From Clostridia bacterium (lineage in GTDB: Bacteria > Bacillota > Clostridia > Christensenellales > Aristaeellaceae), in contig JAFUGS010000008.1 in the NCBI GenBank assembly GCA_017469265.1, positions 1 through 64,000 of the forward strand: a stretch of DNA of 64,000 nt, given 5' to 3'. Positions 8,765-16,802 of this stretch are shown here, in pieces. The translations under genes and the position numbers were made by a program. The first letter of the stretch is position 1, and every line of letters starts with the position of its first letter. Below the pieces are notes generated by a model. It made no database searches. It saw only the letters and a list, made by a program, of their open reading frames with translations, and was not told the origin of the DNA.

Positions 8765-8793
8765 ATTCTACGATTTTTTTGCACCCTGGTCAA
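8765..8793 (-). promoter_or_regulatory. minus-strand promoter of the nucleoside ABC operon
   Basis: On the minus strand TTGACC (8788-8793) and TAGAAT (8765-8770) have a 17-base spacer. The leader of about 85 bases to the start at 8673 holds two short hairpins (GGCA-TGAG-TGCC and TTTGGA-AA-TCCAAA) but no riboswitch I can recognise. Confidence 0.75.
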
Positions 8794-8804
8794 CCTGTTT
8801 TTCG

Positions 8805-8833
8805 TTGACATGAAAAAGAAAAACCGATACAAT
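8805..8833 (+). promoter_or_regulatory. promoter of yjjI-yjjW, divergent from the ABC operon
   Basis: A consensus -35 TTGACA (8805-8810) and -10 TACAAT (8828-8833) with 17-base spacing. Its -35 box lies 11 bases from the -35 box of the divergent ABC operon promoter, so one regulator bound here could control both. Confidence 0.8.
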
Positions 8834-8862
8834 AAAAACAGTTTCCGGAGGAGGAAAGAAGA

Positions 8863-10383
8863 ATGTCAGAAGCCTTACGCATTATTCAGGATCCAACGCT
8901 GACGTATCGGCAGGAGCTTGTCGGTCTGGCCCGGCTGGGAGAAAGCACTGACGACAGCCTTCGCTACTCTGACGCGTATTACGCCGCCAAGGAAAAAGGC
9001 GCCCTGTGTGACCTGAACGAAGGGAAAATGCCCTTCCGGCCGCGCTATATCTGCCCGGATTATGATCTGCTTTTTGAAAAAGGCTGCGATTTCCTGCAGC
9101 TGGATCCGCCGAAAGATCTGCTGGAAGCGGTAAACGTTCTGGAGATTTTTTACTGCCATGTGCCTTCCATTACCACTTACCCGGTCTATCTGGGAGACCT
9201 GGACAGGCTGCTGGAGCCTTTTGTAATCCGGGAAAACCGCGCATACGCCAAAAAGGTGCTGAGCCTTTTTCTTCGGAATATTGACCGCGTACAGACGGAT
9301 AGCTTTGTGCACGCAGATATCGGCCCGGAGGACAGCGTGACCGGGCGGCTGCTGCTGGAACTGACAGAGGAAATGCAGCTGGCCATTCCGAATCTGACCC
9401 TTCGTTATGATCCGGAGAAAACCAGCGATGATTTCGCGTTGGCCTGCGTGCGGTGCATGCTGAAAACAGCGAAGCCTTCTTTCGCGAACCATCGGATGTT
9501 TGTGGAAGAATGGGGCAGCCGGTACGCGATCGCGTCCTGCTATAACGGGCTATCCATTGGCGGCGGCGGATATACGCTTCCCCGGATGCGTTTATATGAA
9601 TGCGCTCTGGACGCAAAAGATCCGGAGGATTTCATCGCGAACGTGCTTCCCACATACATTGACCTGCAGCTGGAGTACATGGACAAACGGGTGCGGTTTA
9701 TCGTGGAAGAAAGCTCTTTCTTCAAAACAAATTTTCTGGTGACGGAGGGCTTTGTGAAGCGGGAGAACTTCATCGGGATGTTCGGCGTGGTCGGACTGGC
9801 GGAATGCTGCAATCATCTTCTTGGCATTGATGATGTGAAAAAAGGATTCGGGCTGAATCCAGAAGCGACCGCCCTGGGTCGGAAGATCATGGACGCGATT
9901 GAAAAACGTGTCAGTGCGCATGTGGCGCCGTACTGTGACGCTTTTGATCATCATTACCGCCTGCATGCTCAGGTCGGGATTGACACCGACGGAATGGACG
10001 ATTCTCCTGGAACCCGCATTCCCATCGGCGCGGAGCCCTGCATGCTGGATCAGCTGGAAGTGAATGAGCAGTTCCATCCTTATTTTCCAACTGGGACGGG
10101 CGATATCTTCAAGTTTGAGGAAACCTACGTGAAAACGCCGGAAGCGGTTCTGCCGATTATCAAGGCATCCTTGGGCAGAGGCCTGCGCTATTTCTCGGGT
10201 TATCTGGAGAATAATGATGTGGTCCGCGTAACCGGCTATCTGGTGAAAAAGAGTGAAATTGAAAAACTGCGACAGAAGAAGCAGAGCCTGAATCAGGTGA
10301 CGCTGTACGGTATGGGCGCCCAGGATGGCGGACACGCCCTGGATAGAAGGGTTCAGCATCATGAAGAAAGCGCCGGTAAATAG
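8863..10383 (+). CDS. yjjI: YjjI-family glycyl radical enzyme
   Basis: A 506-residue protein matching the compact YjjI (DUF3029) glycyl radical enzymes, about 300 residues shorter than pyruvate formate-lyase. The C-terminal R-V-T-G-Y at about 455-459 fits the glycyl radical consensus RVxG[FYW], with Gly458 as the radical site. Cys226 in ASCYNGLSIGGGGYTL is the probable thiyl cysteine. The next gene is its radical-SAM activase, which supports the call. The reaction is unknown for the family. The neighbourhood here is a BMP/Nup nucleoside transporter on both sides, and in E. coli yjjI-yjjW lie beside deoCABD, so a nucleoside or deoxyribose role is plausible but inferred. The start follows GGAGGAGG. 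Confidence 0.9.
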   Translation: MSEALRIIQDPTLTYRQELVGLARLGESTDDSLRYSDAYYAAKEKGALCDLNEGKMPFRPRYICPDYDLLFEKGCDFLQLDPPKDLLEAVNVLEIFYCHVPSITTYPVYLGDLDRLLEPFVIRENRAYAKKVLSLFLRNIDRVQTDSFVHADIGPEDSVTGRLLLELTEEMQLAIPNLTLRYDPEKTSDDFALACVRCMLKTAKPSFANHRMFVEEWGSRYAIASCYNGLSIGGGGYTLPRMRLYECALDAKDPEDFIANVLPTYIDLQLEYMDKRVRFIVEESSFFKTNFLVTEGFVKRENFIGMFGVVGLAECCNHLLGIDDVKKGFGLNPEATALGRKIMDAIEKRVSAHVAPYCDAFDHHYRLHAQVGIDTDGMDDSPGTRIPIGAEPCMLDQLEVNEQFHPYFPTGTGDIFKFEETYVKTPEAVLPIIKASLGRGLRYFSGYLENNDVVRVTGYLVKKSEIEKLRQKKQSLNQVTLYGMGAQDGGHALDRRVQHHEESAGK

Positions 10384-11200
10384 GATTATTCCTTTTTCAA
10401 ATGTGGACGGACCGGGCAACCGGACGTCCATCTTTTTTCAGGGGTGCACATTTCACTGCCTGTTCTGTCATAATCCGGAGACCATGACCTGCTGCAGATC
10501 CTGCGGGATTTGTTTATCCTATTGTCCAGTAAAAGCGCTCCGGAAAAAAGACGGAAAAATCGTCTGGGACAGTGAAGCATGTGTACAGTGTGACACCTGC
10601 CTGAAGGTCTGTCCGCATTTTTCCTCTCCGCGGGTTACCTGGATGACCGTGGAGGATGTGCTGAATCAGATTCGGCGGGCGATGCCCTATATCGATGGAA
10701 TTACCACATCGGGTGGGGACTGCACGCTTTATCCGTCATTCCTGGCGGAATTGTTTACGGCCGTAAAACAGCAGGGGAAAACATGCCTGATTGACGCCAA
10801 TGGCGCGTATGATTTCGCGTCGGATCCCGCGCTGATGGATGTATGCGACGGGGTCATGCTGGATGTGAAGGCCGTGGAGCCATCCTGGCACAGGGAACTG
10901 GTATCCTTCGACGTGGAGCCGGTGCTGCGCAATCTGGATTATCTGCTGTCAGTGGGAAAACTGCAGGAGGTTCGAACCGTCATTCTGCCAAACCGGGATC
11001 GGGAAAACAGTGAAACAGTTCAATTTGTGTCGCAGCGGATCGGTGGACGCTGTCCGTATAAAATCATCCGGTATCGCCCCTTCGGTGTGCGCCCGGAGTA
11101 CAGACGGATCATGGGCGAAGAGGAGACCGATCCGGTATATGCGGAATCCTTCGTCCTGCTGGCCAGGGAAAAAGGCGCCAGCGAGGCGTTCATGGTATAA
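10361..11200 (+). CDS. yjjW: YjjW-family glycyl radical enzyme activase (radical SAM)
   Basis: A 279-residue radical-SAM protein that would install the glycyl radical on the upstream YjjI. The SAM cluster motif C29-TFH-C33-LF-C36 is present. Two ferredoxin-like cysteine groups follow (CCRSCGICLSYC at 44-55 and CVQCDTCLKVC at 74-84), the layout of two-extra-cluster activases. The SAM-binding glycine motif reads TSGGDCTLYP, with D-C where most activases have E-P or E-A. The start at 10361 (MKKAPVN) lies inside the yjjI coding end, overlapping by 23 bases, with AAGGG nine bases upstream. This tight coupling suggests fixed stoichiometry. Confidence 0.92.
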   Translation: MKKAPVNRIIPFSNVDGPGNRTSIFFQGCTFHCLFCHNPETMTCCRSCGICLSYCPVKALRKKDGKIVWDSEACVQCDTCLKVCPHFSSPRVTWMTVEDVLNQIRRAMPYIDGITTSGGDCTLYPSFLAELFTAVKQQGKTCLIDANGAYDFASDPALMDVCDGVMLDVKAVEPSWHRELVSFDVEPVLRNLDYLLSVGKLQEVRTVILPNRDRENSETVQFVSQRIGGRCPYKIIRYRPFGVRPEYRRIMGEEETDPVYAESFVLLAREKGASEAFMV

Positions 11201-11240
11201 AAAAAACAGACTGCCCGAAATGAGCAGTCTGCTTTTTTTT
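11201..11240 (+). terminator. bidirectional terminator between yjjW and the BMP gene
   Basis: The stem CAGACTGC/GCAGTCTG (11207-11214 with 11224-11231) is flanked by an A run on the left and a T run on the right, so it can terminate transcription from both sides. Confidence 0.9.
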
Positions 11241-11245
11241 AAGCC

Positions 11246-12247
11246 TTATTCCGCCAGGGTGAAATCGGGGCATTCCGCCACGGTGGTGGGAACGATCTTT
11301 TCACCGTTGATGATCGCGGCCTTCGCAGCCTCGACCTTTTCCAGCACATCCGCGGGGATGTGATCACCGGTGGTGGCGAATCCAACAGCGCCATCAGCCA
11401 GCGTGTAGTGATGCACGCCGCCTTCGAACTCACCGCTCTTCACGGCCTTGGCGATATCCACAGCGCCGGCGCCAGCATCCTTGAGGGCGGAGCTCAGCAC
11501 GTAGTTCAGACCAAGCACGGCAGCCTGGTCGGCATCCACGCCGATGCCCCAGACCTTTTCTTCCTCACAGGTGTTCAGCACGCCGATGCCAGTGCCGCCC
11601 GCCGCGTGATAGATGACATCCGCGCCCTTGGTGATCATGTCCTTCGCAGCGGTGGCGCCACCGGCGATGTCACCAAAGTTGTTGGCGTTGTACTGCAGGA
11701 TGACCGCGTCGGGGCAGGCTTCCTTGACGCCGGTGATGTAGCCGATGCCAAAGAGGTTCATGGTGTCAGAAACCATACCCTGGACGTAACCAACAGTCTT
11801 GGTCTGGGTCATGGAACCGGCAATCAGGCCGACCAGGTAGGAGCACTGCTCCTGCGCGAAGGTCAGGCAGGCCACGTTGTCCAGCTCGATGGAAGCGTCA
11901 TCAATGATGGCGAACTTCACATCGGGGTTGCTTTCAGCGGCTTCCTTGGTGGCATCCGCCAGCATATAGCCAACGCAGACGATCAGGTCATAGTCCTCAT
12001 CAATGAAGGTGTTGATATTGGTCTGATAGTCCGCATCCGTCTTGCTCTCCAGATAGTTCACTTCGAAGCTCGGATCCTCAGCGGCCAGCCCCTGCAGACC
12101 AGCCCAGGCAAACTGGTTAAAGGAGTTGTCGTTCACGCCACCAACATCGGTCACCATACCGACTTTGATGGTTTCATCAGCGGAAGCGAAGCTCGCCACA
12201 GCCAGAACCATGCACAGCGCAAGCACCAGAGACAGGAACTTTTTCAT
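11246..12247 (-). CDS. BMP-family substrate-binding protein (BmpA/Med-like)
   Basis: A 333-residue extracytoplasmic binding protein of the Bmp family, which delivers nucleosides or purine derivatives to NupOPQ-type ABC transporters. Residues 1-23 form a signal peptide; the mature part opens with ETIKVGMVTDVGGVNDNSFNQ, a family hallmark, and later shows GGATAAKDMITKGADVIYHAAGGTG. No proper lipobox cysteine stands at the cleavage site (it ends SFASA-D), which is unusual for a Gram-positive binding protein and leaves its membrane attachment unclear. The start at 12247 follows GGAGGGG. It is transcribed alone from a strong promoter at 12309-12337, separated from the permease and ATPase genes by yjjI-yjjW. 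Confidence 0.92.
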   Translation of the reverse strand: MKKFLSLVLALCMVLAVASFASADETIKVGMVTDVGGVNDNSFNQFAWAGLQGLAAEDPSFEVNYLESKTDADYQTNINTFIDEDYDLIVCVGYMLADATKEAAESNPDVKFAIIDDASIELDNVACLTFAQEQCSYLVGLIAGSMTQTKTVGYVQGMVSDTMNLFGIGYITGVKEACPDAVILQYNANNFGDIAGGATAAKDMITKGADVIYHAAGGTGIGVLNTCEEEKVWGIGVDADQAAVLGLNYVLSSALKDAGAGAVDIAKAVKSGEFEGGVHHYTLADGAVGFATTGDHIPADVLEKVEAAKAAIINGEKIVPTTVAECPDFTLAE

Positions 12248-12308
12248 GTGAATCCCCTCCAAATCTGAATGATGATATAAACAGGAGAACCCCCTGTTTC
12301 ATGACGAA

Positions 12309-12337
12309 ATTATAGCATGAAGCGAAATTGAAATCAA
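12309..12337 (-). promoter_or_regulatory. promoter of the BMP binding protein gene
   Basis: On the minus strand TTGATT (12332-12337) and the perfect -10 TATAAT (12309-12314) are 17 bases apart. The leader carries a small AAACAGG/CCTGTTT hairpin and is too short for a purine riboswitch. Confidence 0.8.
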
Positions 12338-12437
12338 GGCGATGGGTTTTGACGCTCATTACAAAACTGTTAAAAAAACGGATCCGAGACAGGCGTTTGG
12401 GGAACGCTTTGCGGTCAGAAAAGAAAACCGCAAGACG

Positions 12438-12451
12438 TGCATGTACATGCA
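12438..12451. promoter_or_regulatory. 14-bp perfect palindrome, possible operator
   Basis: TGCATGTACATGCA is perfectly symmetric and ends 12 bases upstream of the -35 box at 12464. Its position is right for an activator site. No cognate regulator gene is adjacent. Confidence 0.4.
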
Positions 12452-12463
12452 TAAGGCAAAAGG

Positions 12464-12492
12464 TGGACAGAATCCTCTTTTCAGGGTATAAT
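12464..12492 (+). promoter_or_regulatory. promoter of the glycosyltransferase gene
   Basis: TGGACA (12464-12469) and the perfect TATAAT (12487-12492) with 17-base spacing, 32 bases upstream of the start codon. Confidence 0.8.
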
Positions 12493-12524
12493 GTCGATAT
12501 TCCAGGGATGACGGGAGGGTATAC

Positions 12525-13667
12525 ATGATTATCGGCGAGCTGACGGAGACCTTTCCCCCCATGCAGGACGGCGTGGGGCGGGTTTGCTGGGCTTACTGCC
12601 AGACGCTGGAGAAAAAGGGGCATTGCGCTTACTATATCGCGCCGGAGGATCCGCCTCATACACGGATTCAGGGTTTGCGGGTTCTCAATTATAAAGGCAT
12701 ACAGATCCCCGGACAGAACTATCGTTTGGGTGTTCCGGACTGGAGCATGGACTTTCGCAGGCAGATCCATGCGATCTCCTTCGATATTCTTCACATTCAT
12801 TCTCCTTTTCTCAGCGCGCGGGTAGCCAGAGAAATTCAGCGTGAAAACCCGAAGATTCCCATCGTCGCCACCTTTCACAGCAAGTATTATGATGACGCAT
12901 TTAAGATTACGCACAGCAAGGCGATTTCCAGCGGCATCGTGCATATGGTGCTGAATGTATATAATAAATGTGACGCAGTCTGGGCTGTGAATCACGAAAC
13001 CGCCGATGTACTCCGGGCATATGGATACAAAGGTGCCATTGATATCGCGCCGAATGGGACAGACTTGCATGACATTGACCGGAAACGGGCTGCTGAAAAG
13101 CGGCAGGAACTCGGCATTCCCGAAGGAAAAAAGGTTCTCCTTTTTGTCGGGCAGATCAGCCGGAAGAAGAATATCCATTCCATCCTGCGGGCCGCAGCAC
13201 TTCTGAAGCGGGAAGGTGCTGACTTCACGCTGCTGCTGGCCGGGGAGGGGCCGGACCGGAGCAATCTGGAAAGGCTCGCTTCGGAGCTGGAGCTGCAGGA
13301 TCGGGCTCATTTTCTTGGCTTCATCCGTAATGGGGACGAACTCCGCAGTCTGTACGCTCTTTCGGACCTCTTTGTTTTTCCCTCCATTTACGATAACGCG
13401 CCGATGGTTGTGCGGGAGGCGGCGGTGAATGAGACCGCGTCGGTACTTGTTCGTGGCAGCTGCAGCGCGGAAGGCATTGAAGACGGGATCAATGGTTTCC
13501 TTTGCGAGGACAGCCCAGAGGATATTGCCCGGGCGATCCGCGAAGGCCTGACCCATTCTGTGGAAGCGGGTCTGGAAGCCCGGCGTACCATCCCAAAGCC
13601 CTGGGACGAGATTATGGACGACGTGATCCTGAAATATGAAACCCTGATTGAAAGAAGAAGGGGATAA
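12525..13667 (+). CDS. GT4-family glycosyltransferase (GT-B fold)
   Basis: A 380-residue cytoplasmic or membrane-associated glycosyltransferase resembling those that add sugars to diacylglycerol or other lipids. The N-terminal Rossmann domain holds ETFPPMQDGVGRV (acceptor loop) and the HSPF motif. The C-terminal domain has the nucleotide-sugar region LLFVGQISRKKNIHSILRA and LLLAGEGPD, and near its end PSIYDNAPMVVREAAVNE. In that motif the first acidic residue of the usual E-x7-E is an aspartate. A flippase-like membrane protein follows 61 bases downstream, which fits a glycolipid pathway. The donor and acceptor cannot be decided from the sequence. Confidence 0.82.
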   Translation: MIIGELTETFPPMQDGVGRVCWAYCQTLEKKGHCAYYIAPEDPPHTRIQGLRVLNYKGIQIPGQNYRLGVPDWSMDFRRQIHAISFDILHIHSPFLSARVAREIQRENPKIPIVATFHSKYYDDAFKITHSKAISSGIVHMVLNVYNKCDAVWAVNHETADVLRAYGYKGAIDIAPNGTDLHDIDRKRAAEKRQELGIPEGKKVLLFVGQISRKKNIHSILRAAALLKREGADFTLLLAGEGPDRSNLERLASELELQDRAHFLGFIRNGDELRSLYALSDLFVFPSIYDNAPMVVREAAVNETASVLVRGSCSAEGIEDGINGFLCEDSPEDIARAIREGLTHSVEAGLEARRTIPKPWDEIMDDVILKYETLIERRRG

Positions 13668-13728
13668 GGCGTATCACCTTCGTTCAATACCAACGAAGCA
13701 AACACAGTCCACACGAAAGAGAGCCAGC

Positions 13729-14775
13729 ATGAAGGTAAATGGGAAAAAACTGCTGAGCACATGCCTTGTGATTGCCAGTATCGTGCTGGTGATTGTTATC
13801 GCATTCAGCAACAGTGAGCTCGAAAACGCCTGGGCGGCGCTGGAAAGCCTGGATCCCATATGGGTTCTGGGCATTTTGGGGTGCTGGTTTGTTTACATGT
13901 TTTTTGACGCGTTCAGCGGATGGGTTTACCTGCGGCGCGAAGGTTTTTCCATCAGCCTGGGGCGTACGGTTAACGCTGCGCTGATCGGTTTCTATTACAG
14001 TAATATTACACCATCCAGCGCCGGCGGACAGCCCATGCAGGTGAACAGCCTTCGAAAAGCGGGCATTCCGGTGGGATATGGCACCATGATGGCGACCATG
14101 CGATTTCTCTGCAACCAATTTGCCGTCAGCGTACTGAGCCTGCTGTTCTGGCTCATGAACCGGGAATTCGTGCACCAGCAGCTGGGGGACGCCATCTGGC
14201 TTTGCAGACTGGGATGGATCATTAATTTTGCCGGCGTTCCGCTGGGAATGCTCGCGGCATATCATCGTTCCTTTATCCAGAAGATCGCGATCGGCTTGAT
14301 TCATCTGGGGGCCAGGCTTCATCTTGTCAAAAACCCCGATCCGGCCATCGCGACGACAACGGATGTGCTGGATACCTATCATACTGCGCTGATGAATCTG
14401 ATCAAAGAACCAAGCCGGATGCTGATACAGCTGCTGTGCAGCGCTGTCAGCATTATGGGGCTGATCGGTTCTATCTACTTTGTCTATCACGCGTTTGGAT
14501 TTACGGGGACGCCCTGGTACCAGCTGATTACGATCAGCTTTATGCTCTACATCAGCGCCTGCTATACCCCGCTGCCCGGTGCCAGTGGGGCGCAGGAGGG
14601 AGGTTTCCTGCTGTACTACCAGGGGATCATTCCGGGAGACCGGATCGGACTGGCCCTGCTGGTCTGGCGTTTCTTTACTTATTATATGTTCCTGATCGTT
14701 GGCGTATTTACGGTGATTCTGGACCGCGTGCTGATTTCACGGGAAAACAGAAAAAAGGCCGCGCAGTCGCAGTGA
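13729..14775 (+). CDS. lysylphosphatidylglycerol synthase-type TM protein (UPF0104/AglD-like)
   Basis: A 348-residue polytopic protein with about eight hydrophobic helices, matching the flippase-like membrane half of MprF (LPG_synthase_TM). The motifs SNITPSSAGGQPMQ (about residues 88-101) and YTPLPGASGAQEGGF (about 282-296) are characteristic. There is no cytosolic synthase domain, so it cannot aminoacylate lipids by itself. The start at 13729 (MKVNGKK) is preceded by AAAGAGAG; an in-frame start at 13648 would overlap the upstream gene. With the glycosyltransferase it forms a probable two-gene operon for moving or modifying an envelope lipid. That role is inferred. Confidence 0.85.
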   Translation: MKVNGKKLLSTCLVIASIVLVIVIAFSNSELENAWAALESLDPIWVLGILGCWFVYMFFDAFSGWVYLRREGFSISLGRTVNAALIGFYYSNITPSSAGGQPMQVNSLRKAGIPVGYGTMMATMRFLCNQFAVSVLSLLFWLMNREFVHQQLGDAIWLCRLGWIINFAGVPLGMLAAYHRSFIQKIAIGLIHLGARLHLVKNPDPAIATTTDVLDTYHTALMNLIKEPSRMLIQLLCSAVSIMGLIGSIYFVYHAFGFTGTPWYQLITISFMLYISACYTPLPGASGAQEGGFLLYYQGIIPGDRIGLALLVWRFFTYYMFLIVGVFTVILDRVLISRENRKKAAQSQ

Positions 14776-14785
14776 CCTGATCCAT

Positions 14786-14830
14786 ACGCAAGAGACCCTT
14801 TCCGGTTATGGAAAGGGTCTCTTGCGTGTT
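14786..14830 (+). terminator. strong hairpin terminator between convergent operons
   Basis: An 18-bp perfect stem, ACGCAAGAGACCCTTTCC with its complement, spans 14786-14803 and 14810-14827 around a GGTTAT loop. The T tract is weak (GTTTAACC), but the stem is very stable and separates convergent transcripts. Confidence 0.75.
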
Positions 14831-14859
14831 TAACCATTTTATTTTACAGGAATACACGC

Positions 14860-16779
14860 TTAACCTGCCCCGAAGAGCAGATACACCATCACGACACAGA
14901 GCCCCAGTACAAGCATCAGCAGGCCGAAGGAAACGGACCGGGTCAGATACCGGTTTGCTTTAGCGGCCTCCTCTCTGGCGGAAACCAGCAGCGCGACGTG
15001 GTCTTTTTTCGGAGAAACACGGTTCCAGCTTTCCCCCAGCGCAAGATCCGCCTTTTCATGCAGGGACAGCGTATAATCCTTGATCTTCAGGGGACGGAAC
15101 AGCGTGCGGCGAAGCATCAGCACCAGATGATCCGTCATCTTTTCCAAACCGCGGGTAATCCTGACTGCGCAGGCGGGAATCCAGACCCGCACCAGCGGAT
15201 TCTCCAGAACCCGGTCACACGCGCGGGCAAACAGGATACCTATCGCTGGAAGCCAGCGTGCAGCAAGCGGCCGATAGCAGACCTCTTCCAGATCCAGCCA
15301 GCGGGGCCAGCGGTTCAGATAGGTGCCGTCCTTCACAAGAAAATGATGAATCATCCAGCAGACAATGGCTCCTAAAGCCAGTGAAACGCCAGCTCCCTGC
15401 AGGTTGGGGATGGAAAACCAGGAAACAGCCTCCTCCAGGGGGCCGCCTCGCAGGAACGGCATGGCCGCCTCTGTCAGCGGCCGCGCCGTAACGTTCGGCA
15501 GGAGTCCCAAAAGAACTGGGGGAAGGGCTGACAGCGAAAGTGCCAGACCGGAGGCAGGGGAAAGATATTTTTCCTGCGCGTCCCACTGGAGCTGCCGTTT
15601 TTCGTCGCGGTTTCGGAACCAGAACAGGCATAAGTAAAGCTTGGTCATATACGCAGCGGTCAGACCACCGGAGAAAAGAAACAGCTTCTCATAAAGCAGA
15701 TAAAACGTTCCGAGGGTTCCCGCCTCAGCTGCGTACTCCAGGATGGCCTCATGAATCAGGGACTTGGAGAGAAAGCCGTTGCCCAGAGGCATGCCGATAA
15801 TCCCCAGATAACCGGACAGAAAACAGAGGTGAAGCAAGGGCTTTTTCCGGCCAAATCCCCGAAGCGCGGTCAAATTCAGCGTATGGGTATTCATAAAAAC
15901 CGCTCCAGCGCAGAGGAATAAATCAAGCTTGATGAGGCTGTGATTGACCATATGCAGCATGGTTCCGCGGGCGGCGAGGGCGTTCTCATTCCCCAGAAGA
16001 ACCGTAAAGGCCAGACCGGTAAGAATAAAGCCAATCTGGGACATGGATGAGCAGGCCAGGGTGTGCTTCAGATCCGTGGAAAAAACAGCCATCAGCGCCC
16101 CAAGCAGCATGGTGATTCCGGCGAGCAGCAGCAGGATGTTACCCCACAGGGCATCACCGAACAGCAGGCTGCAGGAAACAGCGATCATTCCATAGACGCC
16201 TGATTTTGTCAGAATACCGGACAGCAGGGCGGAAGCTGGGGCCGGCGCAACCGGGTGCGCCTTTGGAAGCCAGATGTGCAGCGGAAAAACGCCCGCTTTC
16301 GCGGCAAAGCCCACAAAGGTCAGCGCCGCAGGTCCATAGAGGACAGAGCGATCTGAAAGCGACTCCGCGAAGGCCTGCAGCCCGGAAAAGGACAGGGATC
16401 CGCTAAGATGAAAAAGCCAGAACAGGCCCATCAGCGTGACCATTCCGCCGAAAACCGCTACAGCCAGATAGGTCTGCGCAGCCCGAAGAGAGGCCGGGGT
16501 TTCCTCCTGCGCGACCCAGGGATAACTGGCAAAAGACATGACCTCAAAGAAAAGAAAGGCTGTAAACAGATCCCGTGACAAAAACACGCCAACGGTGGCC
16601 AGAAAGGTCAGGATGGTAAAGAAATAGTATCTTCCCTGATGATGATGCCCCCGAAAGTAACGGGGAGAAAAAAGCAGGGAGTTAAACCACATCCATACGG
16701 CGATCAGCGAATAGATTCCATGGAATCCATCCAGCTGAAAGGTAAGGGGATAACCGCATAAGGAAAACGAAAAAGGCAA
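14860..16779 (-). CDS. proton-conducting antiporter-like subunit (NuoL/HyfB-type), fourth in the operon
   Basis: A 639-residue membrane subunit of the Proton_antipo_M family. The conserved helix-5 glutamate is in FFEVMSF and the helix-7 lysine and histidine are in GFAAKAGVFPLHIWLPKAHP; the helix-8 lysine is in SGILTKSGVYG. Its N-terminus is shorter than in the three sister subunits (the glutamate is at about residue 79, against 131-143 in them). The C-terminus is long, with a charged, amphipathic stretch and a last TM helix, as in lateral-arm subunits. The TTG at 16779 is chosen because AAGGAGG lies 10 bases upstream. It is the last gene of the ten-gene operon. Confidence 0.82.
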   Translation of the reverse strand: MPFSFSLCGYPLTFQLDGFHGIYSLIAVWMWFNSLLFSPRYFRGHHHQGRYYFFTILTFLATVGVFLSRDLFTAFLFFEVMSFASYPWVAQEETPASLRAAQTYLAVAVFGGMVTLMGLFWLFHLSGSLSFSGLQAFAESLSDRSVLYGPAALTFVGFAAKAGVFPLHIWLPKAHPVAPAPASALLSGILTKSGVYGMIAVSCSLLFGDALWGNILLLLAGITMLLGALMAVFSTDLKHTLACSSMSQIGFILTGLAFTVLLGNENALAARGTMLHMVNHSLIKLDLFLCAGAVFMNTHTLNLTALRGFGRKKPLLHLCFLSGYLGIIGMPLGNGFLSKSLIHEAILEYAAEAGTLGTFYLLYEKLFLFSGGLTAAYMTKLYLCLFWFRNRDEKRQLQWDAQEKYLSPASGLALSLSALPPVLLGLLPNVTARPLTEAAMPFLRGGPLEEAVSWFSIPNLQGAGVSLALGAIVCWMIHHFLVKDGTYLNRWPRWLDLEEVCYRPLAARWLPAIGILFARACDRVLENPLVRVWIPACAVRITRGLEKMTDHLVLMLRRTLFRPLKIKDYTLSLHEKADLALGESWNRVSPKKDHVALLVSAREEAAKANRYLTRSVSFGLLMLVLGLCVVMVYLLFGAG

Positions 16780-16802
16780 GAACAGCGCACCTCCTTCCCG
16801 TT

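Noticed and set aside
12248..12310. possible purine riboswitch ahead of the BMP gene
   Set aside because: The leader is about 55 bases and lacks the three-helix junction; only a short hairpin is seen.
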